Source of the DNA: a virus
Reading direction: 5' to 3' (one strand)
Virus record (IMG/VR): IMGVR_UViG_3300020171_000039
Span: 1 to 52,283 of that record
DNA: 52,283 nucleotides
Shown in pieces: positions 33,792 through 40,956 of the stretch. Each line of letters opens with the position of its first letter. The stretch's first letter is position 1. Made by a program: the position numbers and the translations under genes. The notes under the pieces are model-generated. The model had not been told where the DNA came from and did not search any database. It was given only the letters and a program-made list of their open reading frames with translations.

Positions 33792-34211
33792 TCAGGTCAC
33801 GTAGTGCTCATCGAGAAGCTCCACTAGCTCGGCCTTGGACGACGTCGAACCGGGTTCGATCCCGGCCTGATTACACAACTCAACGAGCTCTTGTCTCTTC
33901 TTGTCTATCGAATACATAGGGATCTCGATCTTCTCTTCGGGTTCGGGAACCTGAGGTTCCTCGACCGTCTCAACTTCAACGAGATCTTCAACAAGGTCTT
34001 CGACGATCTCGAGTTCACGGTAGACCACGTGACCTTTGCGGATCAGAGTCTGGGTCCGAGCTGTCGTGAACGACCAGACGTGGTCAGCCTCAAGGACCTG
34101 ACCAGGTGCAAGATGCCACTCCTCTTCGCCTCCGAATCGATGGATCCGTCTCGAGACTGCAAGGAATTCCTTGGTGTTGTTCTCGATCTCGTATTTGATC
34201 TGCTCAGGCAT
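33792..34211 (-). CDS. Small protein with SAP/HeH-like C-terminus
   Basis: The 139 residues comprise a beta-rich N-terminal half (SRRIHRFGGEEEWHLAPGQV), an acidic Val/Glu/Pro linker (85-112) and a C-terminal helix-extension-helix segment (RQELVELCNQAGIEPG, SKAELVELLDEH) resembling SAP/HeH folds. Its place directly before the sheath gene suggests a sheath or tail assembly role, but the function is not known. Confidence 0.6.
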   Translation of the reverse strand: MPEQIKYEIENNTKEFLAVSRRIHRFGGEEEWHLAPGQVLEADHVWSFTTARTQTLIRKGHVVYRELEIVEDLVEDLVEVETVEEPQVPEPEEKIEIPMYSIDKKRQELVELCNQAGIEPGSTSSKAELVELLDEHYVT

Positions 34212-34213
34212 CT

Positions 34214-35110
34214 CTACTCCTCGACGAGGTATCCCGCCTTGACCTCGGTCAGATTATCGGGAGCTGTGTCGAACGTAACAGCGACCTCGCCAGTGACGTA
34301 GTTAACCGTCCCTGAAGTGATCCCTGTTCCTGCGATGTTACCGTCTCCATCGTCGAACCCGGTAACCTCGACCCCAGCAACCGTCCCGATAACCAGAACA
34401 GTCCACATCTGCAACGGAAGGCCATAGTTGTACGAGAACGTCGTGAGCAACCCGTCAGCGTCGCCCATGTATTGACGTCGAGGGTAATAGAGATCCTCGA
34501 CCAAGGTAGTCAACGCTGTATCAGAGTAGATCCGCAACCGGACCTGCCGCATCGTGTCGGTCTCGTAGACCGCAGGATCGAACACCCAGGCCTGGAGCTC
34601 GAATGGTAAGGTGTACCTGACCAGGCGTTGTTCTGAACGGCCTAGTGCTTCGAGGTTGGTGTTGTTCCCGATGGTCCCGCCGAAGTTGAGGTACGCAACT
34701 TTCCAACCGAACACAGTCCCGGCCCAGACTCGGAGCCACTCCGCATTCGATCCACCTAGCCAGACCAGCTCTTGAACCAACAGCCGAGCTTCGCGTGCGG
34801 TCTCGGCCCAGACGTCTAAGACATAAGGAATGTGTACAGGTACGGGGTGACGACCTTGACGAATCTTGAGCTTGTTCTGGGAGTATGCCTTGGAGTAGCC
34901 AAGCTTCCTGAGCTTGGCTGTCGTCGCCTTGTTCGCAGGAACTGGGATGTCCCCGGCTTGATATAATGAGACAATCGGAAGCTGAGGACGCTGGGTGTTG
35001 TTCTGGCGAACCGAGACCGTCTCCATCATAGCTCTGTCCGGAGGAGCGTAGATCACTTGGACGGCCTTGTCTAAGAGCCCCGAGACCTTGTCCCGGGTCC
35101 AGGTCAGCAA
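34214..35110 (-). CDS. Tail terminator/completion-like protein, start unusual
   Basis: The first standard start in frame is TTG 35110, with only GAGG two bases away. Upstream, in frame, the codons still look coding (ETAISIFDAYDEALLTW) back to AUC 35152, which has a perfect AAGGAG six bases ahead. The product is 298 or 312 residues. It contains YAPPDRAMMETV and a C-terminal Ig-like module (NIAGTGITSGTVNYVTGEVA) similar to one in the capsid protein. Context between neck genes and sheath suggests a tail-completion or sheath-terminator role. Confidence 0.6.
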   Translation of the reverse strand: MLTWTRDKVSGLLDKAVQVIYAPPDRAMMETVSVRQNNTQRPQLPIVSLYQAGDIPVPANKATTAKLRKLGYSKAYSQNKLKIRQGRHPVPVHIPYVLDVWAETAREARLLVQELVWLGGSNAEWLRVWAGTVFGWKVAYLNFGGTIGNNTNLEALGRSEQRLVRYTLPFELQAWVFDPAVYETDTMRQVRLRIYSDTALTTLVEDLYYPRRQYMGDADGLLTTFSYNYGLPLQMWTVLVIGTVAGVEVTGFDDGDGNIAGTGITSGTVNYVTGEVAVTFDTAPDNLTEVKAGYLVEE

Positions 35111-35155
35111 GGCCTCGTCGTACGCATCGAAGATGGAGATTGCAGTTTCGATGAC

Positions 35156-35605
35156 TTACTCCTTGGAGTTCTCTTCGAGGAGAGTTTCGACTTCTTCAGG
35201 AGTCTGGAACAAGGTGCGGCTATTCGGACCCGGTCCACGAGAATGGGGTCTGGCTACTTCCATGATCGCTTCCTTGACCAGGTTCTTGACGTGGTCGTCG
35301 TCTGCTGCGTCCATAGACTCGCTAGACAGAATCTGAGACGAGGAATTCATCGAGACCTTCCAGAGGCCCCAAGAGATCCCGGTACCCAACAGCATCGAAG
35401 CGAATACTGCTCCGGCGACCCAGCCTTTCCATCCTGCGATCTGGAGCTTGATAGCCTCGACGCCTTTCTGGTTCTCTCGAGCCTTCTTCATGACGTCCTC
35501 CGCTAACCGGTCCAACTTTGAGTGAGCAGGGCAGCGTGTCGGTATCGAGATCTCGTCGAACTCGGAGACATCACACTTCGGAGGTGGTTTGGTTCCTGAT
35601 CGCAT
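35156..35605 (-). CDS. Single-span membrane protein, holin-like candidate
   Basis: I chose ATG 35605 (AGGAG seven bases ahead) over TTG 35608, giving 149 residues. A helical segment (LAEDVMKKARENQKGVEAI) leads into one hydrophobic span near 65-86 (WVAGAVFASMLLGTGISWGLW), then a polar C-terminal half. This resembles XhlA-type or single-span holin-like phage proteins, but no lysin is adjacent. Its TAA is in the same frame as the next gene, so readthrough would fuse the two. Confidence 0.55.
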   Translation of the reverse strand: MRSGTKPPPKCDVSEFDEISIPTRCPAHSKLDRLAEDVMKKARENQKGVEAIKLQIAGWKGWVAGAVFASMLLGTGISWGLWKVSMNSSSQILSSESMDAADDDHVKNLVKEAIMEVARPHSRGPGPNSRTLFQTPEEVETLLEENSKE

Positions 35606-35645
35606 CAACTTGCTCCTACTACAGCATGTACCACAGCGTCAACGA

Positions 35646-36392
35646 CTAGTCTTCTTCGACGGGCTCGTCCTTCTCAGGCTCGGGTTCTTCCTCAGGATCT
35701 TCTTCGTCCTCGGACTCCGGCTCTTCTTCGGTCTCGGGATCGAAGTACAGATCGAGCTCATCATCGTAGATGATCAACTCCTCGACAGGGAACTCAGGGT
35801 CCTGCTCATCTACAGGCTCGTCCTTGTCATCAGAATCCGGATCTGGCTCTTCGTCAGGATCCGGTTCTTCCTTGTCGTCCTCGGGCTTGTCGTCCGCTTC
35901 GTCCTTCTTCTCAGGCTCGTCGAGAAGAACCTCGGGCTCGTCGTCAAGGACTTCGGGCTCTTCTGGCTGCTCCGAATCTGGAAGAGGCTCGACCGGGACG
36001 ATCACCAGCTTCAGACCTCCCTCTTCGTCTGCCTGGTCAACCGTTTGGATCTTGACTCTGGTCGCTGCGGGGATGTCACCGACTTGCTGGAGCAGGACGT
36101 ACGAGTAGTCTTGCTCGACAGCCTCGGTGATCTGACCAGAGTTGACCAGCATCCCGATAGCGGTCCGGATCCTGATGTCGTCGACGTACGGGAAGTTGTC
36201 GCGAATGTACGACTCGACTTCGGACGCGGTCGCCTTGATCTCTCCGATCCCGATCGCTGCCTTGACGCTGTCAAGGATCGGACCGACTCGGAGATCTTCT
36301 CCGAGGCTCATCAGCTTCGTCGCTGCCTGCTTCGGATCTTGACCTGCCTGGACCTTCTTGATCATCGCATCGATCACACGCTTGGTACTCAC
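35646..36392 (-). CDS. Protein with very acidic C-terminal half (248 aa)
   Basis: Residues 1-120 look like a compact helical domain, possibly winged-helix (EVESYIRDNFPYVDDIRIRTAIGMLVNSGQI). From about 135 onward the sequence is almost entirely Asp, Glu and Pro, low-complexity and probably disordered. GTG 36392 overlaps the previous stop as GTGA with GGGAGG six bases upstream. Neck-region context suggests a virion or assembly role; acidic tails can mimic DNA. The function is not recognised. Confidence 0.65.
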   Translation of the reverse strand: MSTKRVIDAMIKKVQAGQDPKQAATKLMSLGEDLRVGPILDSVKAAIGIGEIKATASEVESYIRDNFPYVDDIRIRTAIGMLVNSGQITEAVEQDYSYVLLQQVGDIPAATRVKIQTVDQADEEGGLKLVIVPVEPLPDSEQPEEPEVLDDEPEVLLDEPEKKDEADDKPEDDKEEPDPDEEPDPDSDDKDEPVDEQDPEFPVEELIIYDDELDLYFDPETEEEPESEDEEDPEEEPEPEKDEPVEED

Positions 36393-36784
36393 TGCTGTCC
36401 TCCCATCTCCCTCAGGAGAATCTTCTTGACGTCGTTCATGAATCCCCTCCAGGCCGGTCTTGGCGAGAATCCAAGGGACCCAGAACCATACTCGTAAAGC
36501 TGGGTCAATTGAACCAGCTTTGGATCAATCTCAACGAACCACCGACTTCCGATCTTCGAAGTCTTGATCATCTCAGGAACCAGAGCCGGATCGATCTTGT
36601 ACTCATCAGCTACAGTCGGATCGGAGAACACGTCCTGGACCTGCGGAACGGTCCTTGAGATCACGAGTTCGCGGTACCTCGAAGCGGTCTGCTCTTTCAG
36701 CGCAGGGTACTTTGTCCTCGCAACTTGAAGGCGCTTCTTCATCGCTCCGACCGGGTTCCCTGATACTCTGGAACGAGGCTTCAT
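36389..36784 (-). CDS. HK97 gp10-like neck/minor tail protein
   Basis: The 131-residue product ends in a pattern typical of gp10-like head-tail joining proteins: LYEYGSGSLGFSPRPAW followed by RGFMNDVKKILL. I start at ATG 36784, which overlaps the upstream stop as ATGA; GTG 36793 is possible. The neighbouring small genes would together build the neck. Family assignment is by motif only. Confidence 0.55.
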   Translation of the reverse strand: MKPRSRVSGNPVGAMKKRLQVARTKYPALKEQTASRYRELVISRTVPQVQDVFSDPTVADEYKIDPALVPEMIKTSKIGSRWFVEIDPKLVQLTQLYEYGSGSLGFSPRPAWRGFMNDVKKILLREMGGQQ

Positions 36785-37143
36785 CGTGTCCACGATTCCT
36801 TGGTTATCTTGTGGACATACAACGCTCGGAAGCCTTGGAGTCGTTGGATCTGAGTCTCTCGATCTTTGGAACCGAACCCCAAGTCCTGGAGGACCTTCTC
36901 GACATCTTCGAGCGTTGCTTCGAACTTGCCTGCTAGTGTCGTGATCGTGTACGTCCCTGTCATCCCTTCGCTGTACGGATCGTACACGAGCCTGATCAGA
37001 TCCTTGGGATCCACGCCTCGGAGCTTCGCAGCAGCACCTTGCTGGACGTCGTGCACAATCGCTGCCTGGAAGTCTTCTGCGACTGCTGTGTGACCGACTG
37101 TCACAGCGGACTCGTAGAACCTGTCCCAGTTCACAGGAGTCAT
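36781..37143 (-). CDS. Hypothetical neck-region protein (120 aa)
   Basis: ATG 37143 makes an ATGA overlap with the previous stop, so I prefer it to 37188. The product starts MTPVNWDRFYESAVTVG, is mixed alpha/beta (LIRLVYDPYSEGMTGTYTI, EATLEDVEKVLQDLGFG) and has no membrane span. It lies between two likely neck proteins and probably belongs to the connector or tail-completion set. Confidence 0.6.
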   Translation of the reverse strand: MTPVNWDRFYESAVTVGHTAVAEDFQAAIVHDVQQGAAAKLRGVDPKDLIRLVYDPYSEGMTGTYTITTLAGKFEATLEDVEKVLQDLGFGSKDRETQIQRLQGFRALYVHKITKESWTR

Positions 37144-37823
37144 GCGATCACGACGTTCTTGTGGGTCACGTCCGAAGCTCCGACCCAACGGAGCGGGACA
37201 CTCGAGTTCTGCCAGAAGTCTGCGGGTCTCATCTCTTGGATCTCGTGCTCGTTCCCTTGAGGATCCTTGAATCTGTCACCGATGTGAGGAGTGATTCCGA
37301 GATCAGTCAAGATCTTCGCAGACATGACCACGATCGCATCTCTGGCTCGATCGAATCCGTACTTCGTCAGTCGCTGTTCCGATGGATTGAGCATGACAAC
37401 GAACGGGAACGACGCGGTCTGGACAAAGGCTGGGGATGTCGCTGGGTCGTAGTGATGATCGTGGTAGTAGAACCTAAACGACAACCCTGTCAATGAACCC
37501 CAGGGCCAGACCCGGTCGACAACAACCGATCCTGTAGCTACAGAGATGACTTCGTAGTCACCGTTGTCTCTGACATCGGTCCCGTCTGCTGGTTCACGGA
37601 TCTGAAGGACCATCCCAGCCCTGGTGTTGGTCGTCGTGATCCCTGTGTCTGAGAAGGTCTTGGCAGCTGAAGCGGATGTGATCCCTGTGGTCCCTTCCCA
37701 CGGAGCTTGGACGACTTTCTGGTACAGTACCCGGGACGGACAATTCAGGCGATGATAGTCCTCGATCCTAGCCAGGTTGTACACAGCGTCCTGAGTATCT
37801 GTTCCGAAGGTCGGCTGGGCCAC
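37140..37823 (-). CDS. Neck/tail-completion protein with inserted beta module
   Basis: The 227-residue protein has a split core: residues 1-44, then 121-227 (FVVMLNPSEQRLTKYGFDRA, DLGITPHIGDRFKDPQGNEH, RPADFWQNSSVPLRWVG). The core reads as a phage neck or head-closure protein. Residues 45-120 are a copy of the beta module seen in the sheath (GMVLQI, DNGDYEV, VVDRVWPWG), interrupting the core. Such insertions usually sit on the virion exterior. Confidence 0.6.
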   Translation of the reverse strand: MAQPTFGTDTQDAVYNLARIEDYHRLNCPSRVLYQKVVQAPWEGTTGITSASAAKTFSDTGITTTNTRAGMVLQIREPADGTDVRDNGDYEVISVATGSVVVDRVWPWGSLTGLSFRFYYHDHHYDPATSPAFVQTASFPFVVMLNPSEQRLTKYGFDRARDAIVVMSAKILTDLGITPHIGDRFKDPQGNEHEIQEMRPADFWQNSSVPLRWVGASDVTHKNVVIA

Positions 37824-37832
37824 GACAGCTCC

Positions 37833-38840
37833 TTACTTCTTGAGGTTCTCGCGAATCCGCTCGGCATCGGTCTTCTTGGATTCAATCGTAGGTGCTGGAG
37901 TATTCAGAGCGGGAACCTCCGCAGGCATCTGCTCTGCAGTCCCGTACCACGCATACCCACTCAGCTCCGACCCGTCCTGACGAAGGTTGAACGACACCGG
38001 TCCCACGGTCTGCTTCAGCGTCGTCTCGTCAACCTTGGAAAGCTGGTCATCGGTCCCGTTCGACACGAGGTACAACTCGACCTTGTACAACTTCTCGGCA
38101 GGCACGACCCCTTCGGGAAGTACTGACACGAGCTGCTTGTACTCTTGAGTTCCTCGGAAGATCCGGGACGCAGACCAGGACGAGACATTGAGCTTGGCCT
38201 TGGGCGAGATCGCATCCGCCAGAGCTTGGCACACGTCTTCTTGCTGCTCACGGATGAGACGACGGGACTCGTTGATCTTGCGACCACGAGGCTTCTTGGA
38301 TTCGTTCTGCTCCCATCCCTCCTTGTAACCCCGGACGAACAGGTCGAGCTCGTTGAAGGCTACCTTGAGAGCCTCCTCAGGGCTGCGTCCTTCGGTCTCC
38401 ATCTCGTCATAGATCGCCTGGACGAAGGATCCCATCGCTTTGTCGAGGTCCTCCTCGGCATCCGATACCCGGAAGCCTTCGTTCTTGCGACGACCACGAG
38501 GCTTCTTCTTGGATTCGAAGTAGCCTCCGGTCTTCTCGGCATCGTCGACCTGCTCCCAGAACCCCTGGACGAAGGAGTCTAGCTCTGTACGAGCCGTCTT
38601 CAGCGCCTCTTCCCGGCTGAAATCTTGGTCGAGCAGCTCTTCGAGGACGGTGTCGAAGAACTCTGACATAGCCGAGTCAAGCTGCTCCTCGGCGGACATC
38701 CGGCTCTCGTTCTTACGACGACCACGACGAGGCTTCTTCTTGGATTCGACAAGCTTGGTGTTCACAGGGATCACAGTCTCTTGGTGGACCCGGGTCATCA
38801 GATCCATGAACTCGGCACCGACGTTGTTACGATCGTTCAT
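37833..38840 (-). CDS. Repeat protein with basic ESKK linkers (335 aa)
   Basis: Residues 32-108 and 109-179 are tandem copies of a helical domain, each opening with ESKKKPRxGRRKNE-type basic sequence (32-45 and 109-121) followed by an acidic helical segment ending in LDSFVQGFWEQ or LDLFVRGYKEGWEQ. A third basic motif is at 180-191 and a fourth (ESKKTDAERIRE) near the C-terminus. Similar basic motifs occur twice in the protease-scaffold protein, suggesting partners or shared processing sites. No known family fits. Confidence 0.65.
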   Translation of the reverse strand: MNDRNNVGAEFMDLMTRVHQETVIPVNTKLVESKKKPRRGRRKNESRMSAEEQLDSAMSEFFDTVLEELLDQDFSREEALKTARTELDSFVQGFWEQVDDAEKTGGYFESKKKPRGRRKNEGFRVSDAEEDLDKAMGSFVQAIYDEMETEGRSPEEALKVAFNELDLFVRGYKEGWEQNESKKPRGRKINESRRLIREQQEDVCQALADAISPKAKLNVSSWSASRIFRGTQEYKQLVSVLPEGVVPAEKLYKVELYLVSNGTDDQLSKVDETTLKQTVGPVSFNLRQDGSELSGYAWYGTAEQMPAEVPALNTPAPTIESKKTDAERIRENLKK

Positions 38841-38841
38841 C

Positions 38842-39489
38842 TCAGTTCTCCGTTGTAGTATGTACCGAGTTCTCTCGATATAGCTTGCTCCGTCTGGTCT
38901 TGGTCTCTAGAGGAACGTACAAGATCAGAAGCTTCGTGATCGCCTGGGCCAAGGGCTTGAGGTTCCCGCCAGCGTCCATCACGTCTTGACCTTCTCTGGT
39001 CTTGCTCCATCGAACCGTGAAGGAGCCCTGGGGATTGGCTACGGTGTAGGCGTGTCCGGTCTGGTACAGCAGCACCTGGGCTCGGGTCTTCTTGAAGTTG
39101 ATCACGACCTTGGTCCCGGCTCTCCGTGTCGCCTCGGGCTTGGTCACCTCAAACTCGGCTACAGCCCCGTCTTCCCACGGATTCCCTTGGATCTCGCCAA
39201 CGACGTTGTAGTTGTCTTGACTCAAGAACATGACCCACTCGGCGACGGCGTCGAGGTAGCCCGAAGTAGGAAGTTCAATCGGTGGTTCGTGTACGACATC
39301 AGATCCGAAGATCTCAGCTTCTGACAAGATACTCAGAGCTTGTTCGAACCCAGACCCTTGGAAGTCTGAGCCCAGGTCCGAAGTCTCGGGAGATCTGAGC
39401 TGAGAAGCTCGCAGGAACGCTACCTGAGTATTCTCAGACCCGGTCTCGACCGGTTCGAACTTGGCGACAAGTATGGACAAGTCCGACAT
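38842..39489 (-). CDS. Hypothetical virion-region protein (215 aa)
   Basis: ATG 39489 overlaps the previous stop as TGATG; the longer start at 39618 would overlap the upstream gene by 130 bases. The product has a beta-rich second half (AVAEFEVTKPEATRRAGTKVVINF, GSFTVRWSKTREGQD) and a basic C-terminus. It is one base from the next gene. A head-completion or neck role is likely from position only. Confidence 0.6.
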   Translation of the reverse strand: MSDLSILVAKFEPVETGSENTQVAFLRASQLRSPETSDLGSDFQGSGFEQALSILSEAEIFGSDVVHEPPIELPTSGYLDAVAEWVMFLSQDNYNVVGEIQGNPWEDGAVAEFEVTKPEATRRAGTKVVINFKKTRAQVLLYQTGHAYTVANPQGSFTVRWSKTREGQDVMDAGGNLKPLAQAITKLLILYVPLETKTRRSKLYRENSVHTTTEN

Positions 39490-40172
39490 CAATTGAACCA
39501 AACGTCGAACTCGCCGACTTCGTCCCCGGTCGAGATGTACAGGTTCAGCTGGAGGTTGAATGGAAGGAACGATCCCTTCTCGTCGGAGTAGTCGTACTTG
39601 TTGACTAACGAGGTCCACTTCCTGAGGACTACGACATCCTCGTCCGTGAACTTCTGCTTGTCCTTTCTCCGGACCGACACAGGAACATCGATCTCGACAT
39701 CGTAGTCATGGTCCCGGAGGTACTCGGGGTCGTCGACCTTGTCAGCGAAGCTCTCCCAGGCCACGTCGTAGTACTTCTCGATCTGATCCTTGAGATCCGT
39801 GTCCGAACCAGCCTCAGGTTCCCAGGAAGGCTCAGAGTCTTCGGGATCCTCTTCCTCAGGATCTTCCTTCGAAGCAGGCTCAGGGAACTGATCGAAGATA
39901 GTCTCAGACGCGTCGAGCAACACCTCTCCGGTCTCGTCGTTAATCACGTCCCACGGAGGCTTTGTATCCGCCGTCCACGTCTCCTTGGCCCAGGCTTCGA
40001 CCTCGTCAGCTCCAAGGTCGGTCTCGACAGACCCGCCGTACTTGTCGTTCCAGGTCATCCCTGGAAGCAGGTCGATTCCATCTGGGGTCTTAGCTTCGAC
40101 GAAGATCAGCTTGTTAGGCTCGGTCCTGAGCATCAGCCTCCTGAGATCGTCCTTGACAAACTGCATAGCCAT
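39489..40172 (-). CDS. Hypothetical protein with acidic central segment (227 aa)
   Basis: The N-terminal 95 residues are mixed alpha/beta (LRRLMLRTEPNKLIFVEAKT). An acidic Pro/Glu stretch covers about 97-125, and a helical/strand C-terminus follows (VSVRRKDKQKFTDEDVVVL, FNLQLNLYISTGDEVGEFDV). The start ATG is one base after the preceding stop. It sits among head-completion genes. I do not recognise the family. Confidence 0.6.
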   Translation of the reverse strand: MAMQFVKDDLRRLMLRTEPNKLIFVEAKTPDGIDLLPGMTWNDKYGGSVETDLGADEVEAWAKETWTADTKPPWDVINDETGEVLLDASETIFDQFPEPASKEDPEEEDPEDSEPSWEPEAGSDTDLKDQIEKYYDVAWESFADKVDDPEYLRDHDYDVEIDVPVSVRRKDKQKFTDEDVVVLRKWTSLVNKYDYSDEKGSFLPFNLQLNLYISTGDEVGEFDVWFN

Positions 40173-40173
40173 A

Positions 40174-40878
40174 TCAGACCCTCATCGGTACGCCGAGGTC
40201 TCCGGTACGTGACCTCAGTTCATTAGTCAGCTCATTGATCTCGGAGATCGACTCGGACAGCAAAGCTTCGCCATCCATCCGGAACTCTCGCTCCGAGCCT
40301 TGGACGCTGTTGAACTTGGATCGCATCCGGCCCAGAGGATACTTGGCTTGTGACAACGAACACCTTAAGAACCAATCCTCGAAGTCTGCAGGGACCTGGG
40401 CGATGGTGCGATCGATAACGTAAGTGTAGGCAACGGTGTGGGACGTGACCGGGATCGGAGTGATGTACAACTTCGCAGACTCGAGATCGAACTCCCAAGC
40501 GAACTCAGCAGACAACACTCTCCGGGCCAGGTTCAGGTGTGCCATGTCCGATGCGAACGTCCCTACATCGATCGGTTGCTGAACCGTTGACCACGGGTTG
40601 AACACATCGTACTGAGCCAACGAAGGTCGGATCGTAGGAGCAGGGACGCAGTTGACCAACCCTTTGCCGTAGTCGGTCAGTACATAGACCTGCTGACCCG
40701 AGTTGAGTCCGAGAGACGCTGTCAGCCGTCTGGGATGGTATCGATTGAACAGTCTCAGGGCTTGGGCGATAGACTCGTCTAGCTGACCTGTCGTGAGCTC
40801 GACACGGACACCTTCGGTTGCATCCTGCCCGAGCATCCTTTGGATATGGAGTTTGACAGATGCTTCCGACAGTGCCAC
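40174..40878 (-). CDS. Neck / head-completion protein (gp13-like candidate)
   Basis: The 234-residue protein follows the capsid gene. Its N-terminal region (EGVRVELTTGQLDESIAQALRLFNRYHPRRL) is typical of phage neck/adaptor proteins that begin with a helical bundle and an RY-x-P motif; the centre is beta-rich and the C-terminus helical (FEDWFLRCSLSQAKYPLGRM). T4 gp13 and gp14 close the filled head. The start is GTG 40878 with AAGGAG five bases upstream. Confidence 0.6.
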   Translation of the reverse strand: MALSEASVKLHIQRMLGQDATEGVRVELTTGQLDESIAQALRLFNRYHPRRLTASLGLNSGQQVYVLTDYGKGLVNCVPAPTIRPSLAQYDVFNPWSTVQQPIDVGTFASDMAHLNLARRVLSAEFAWEFDLESAKLYITPIPVTSHTVAYTYVIDRTIAQVPADFEDWFLRCSLSQAKYPLGRMRSKFNSVQGSEREFRMDGEALLSESISEINELTNELRSRTGDLGVPMRV

Positions 40879-40916
40879 TTAAGCTCCTTCAAGTCAGAGT
40901 CCTGCGATCCGTCAGC

Positions 40917-40948
40917 GGAGACCCCGGAAGTCGCCTCCCAGGGTCTCC
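40917..40948 (-). terminator. Strong hairpin after the capsid gene
   Basis: On the minus strand GGAGACCC pairs with GGGTCTCC, then a U.G pair, then GGGAG pairs with CUUCC, closing on a GCGA tetraloop (GNRA class). The stem of about 14 pairs begins 8 bases after the capsid stop. No U-tract follows, so it may be a 3' stabiliser or RNase site that raises capsid mRNA level, or a partial terminator. Confidence 0.5.
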
Positions 40949-40956
40949 TGGATCGT

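Noticed and set aside
35589-36497. 302-codon plus-strand ORF
   Set aside because: It is the antisense of the Asp/Glu-rich tail of the protein at 35646-36392; the Leu/Arg/Val-rich translation is a by-product of GAC, GAG and GAT codons.
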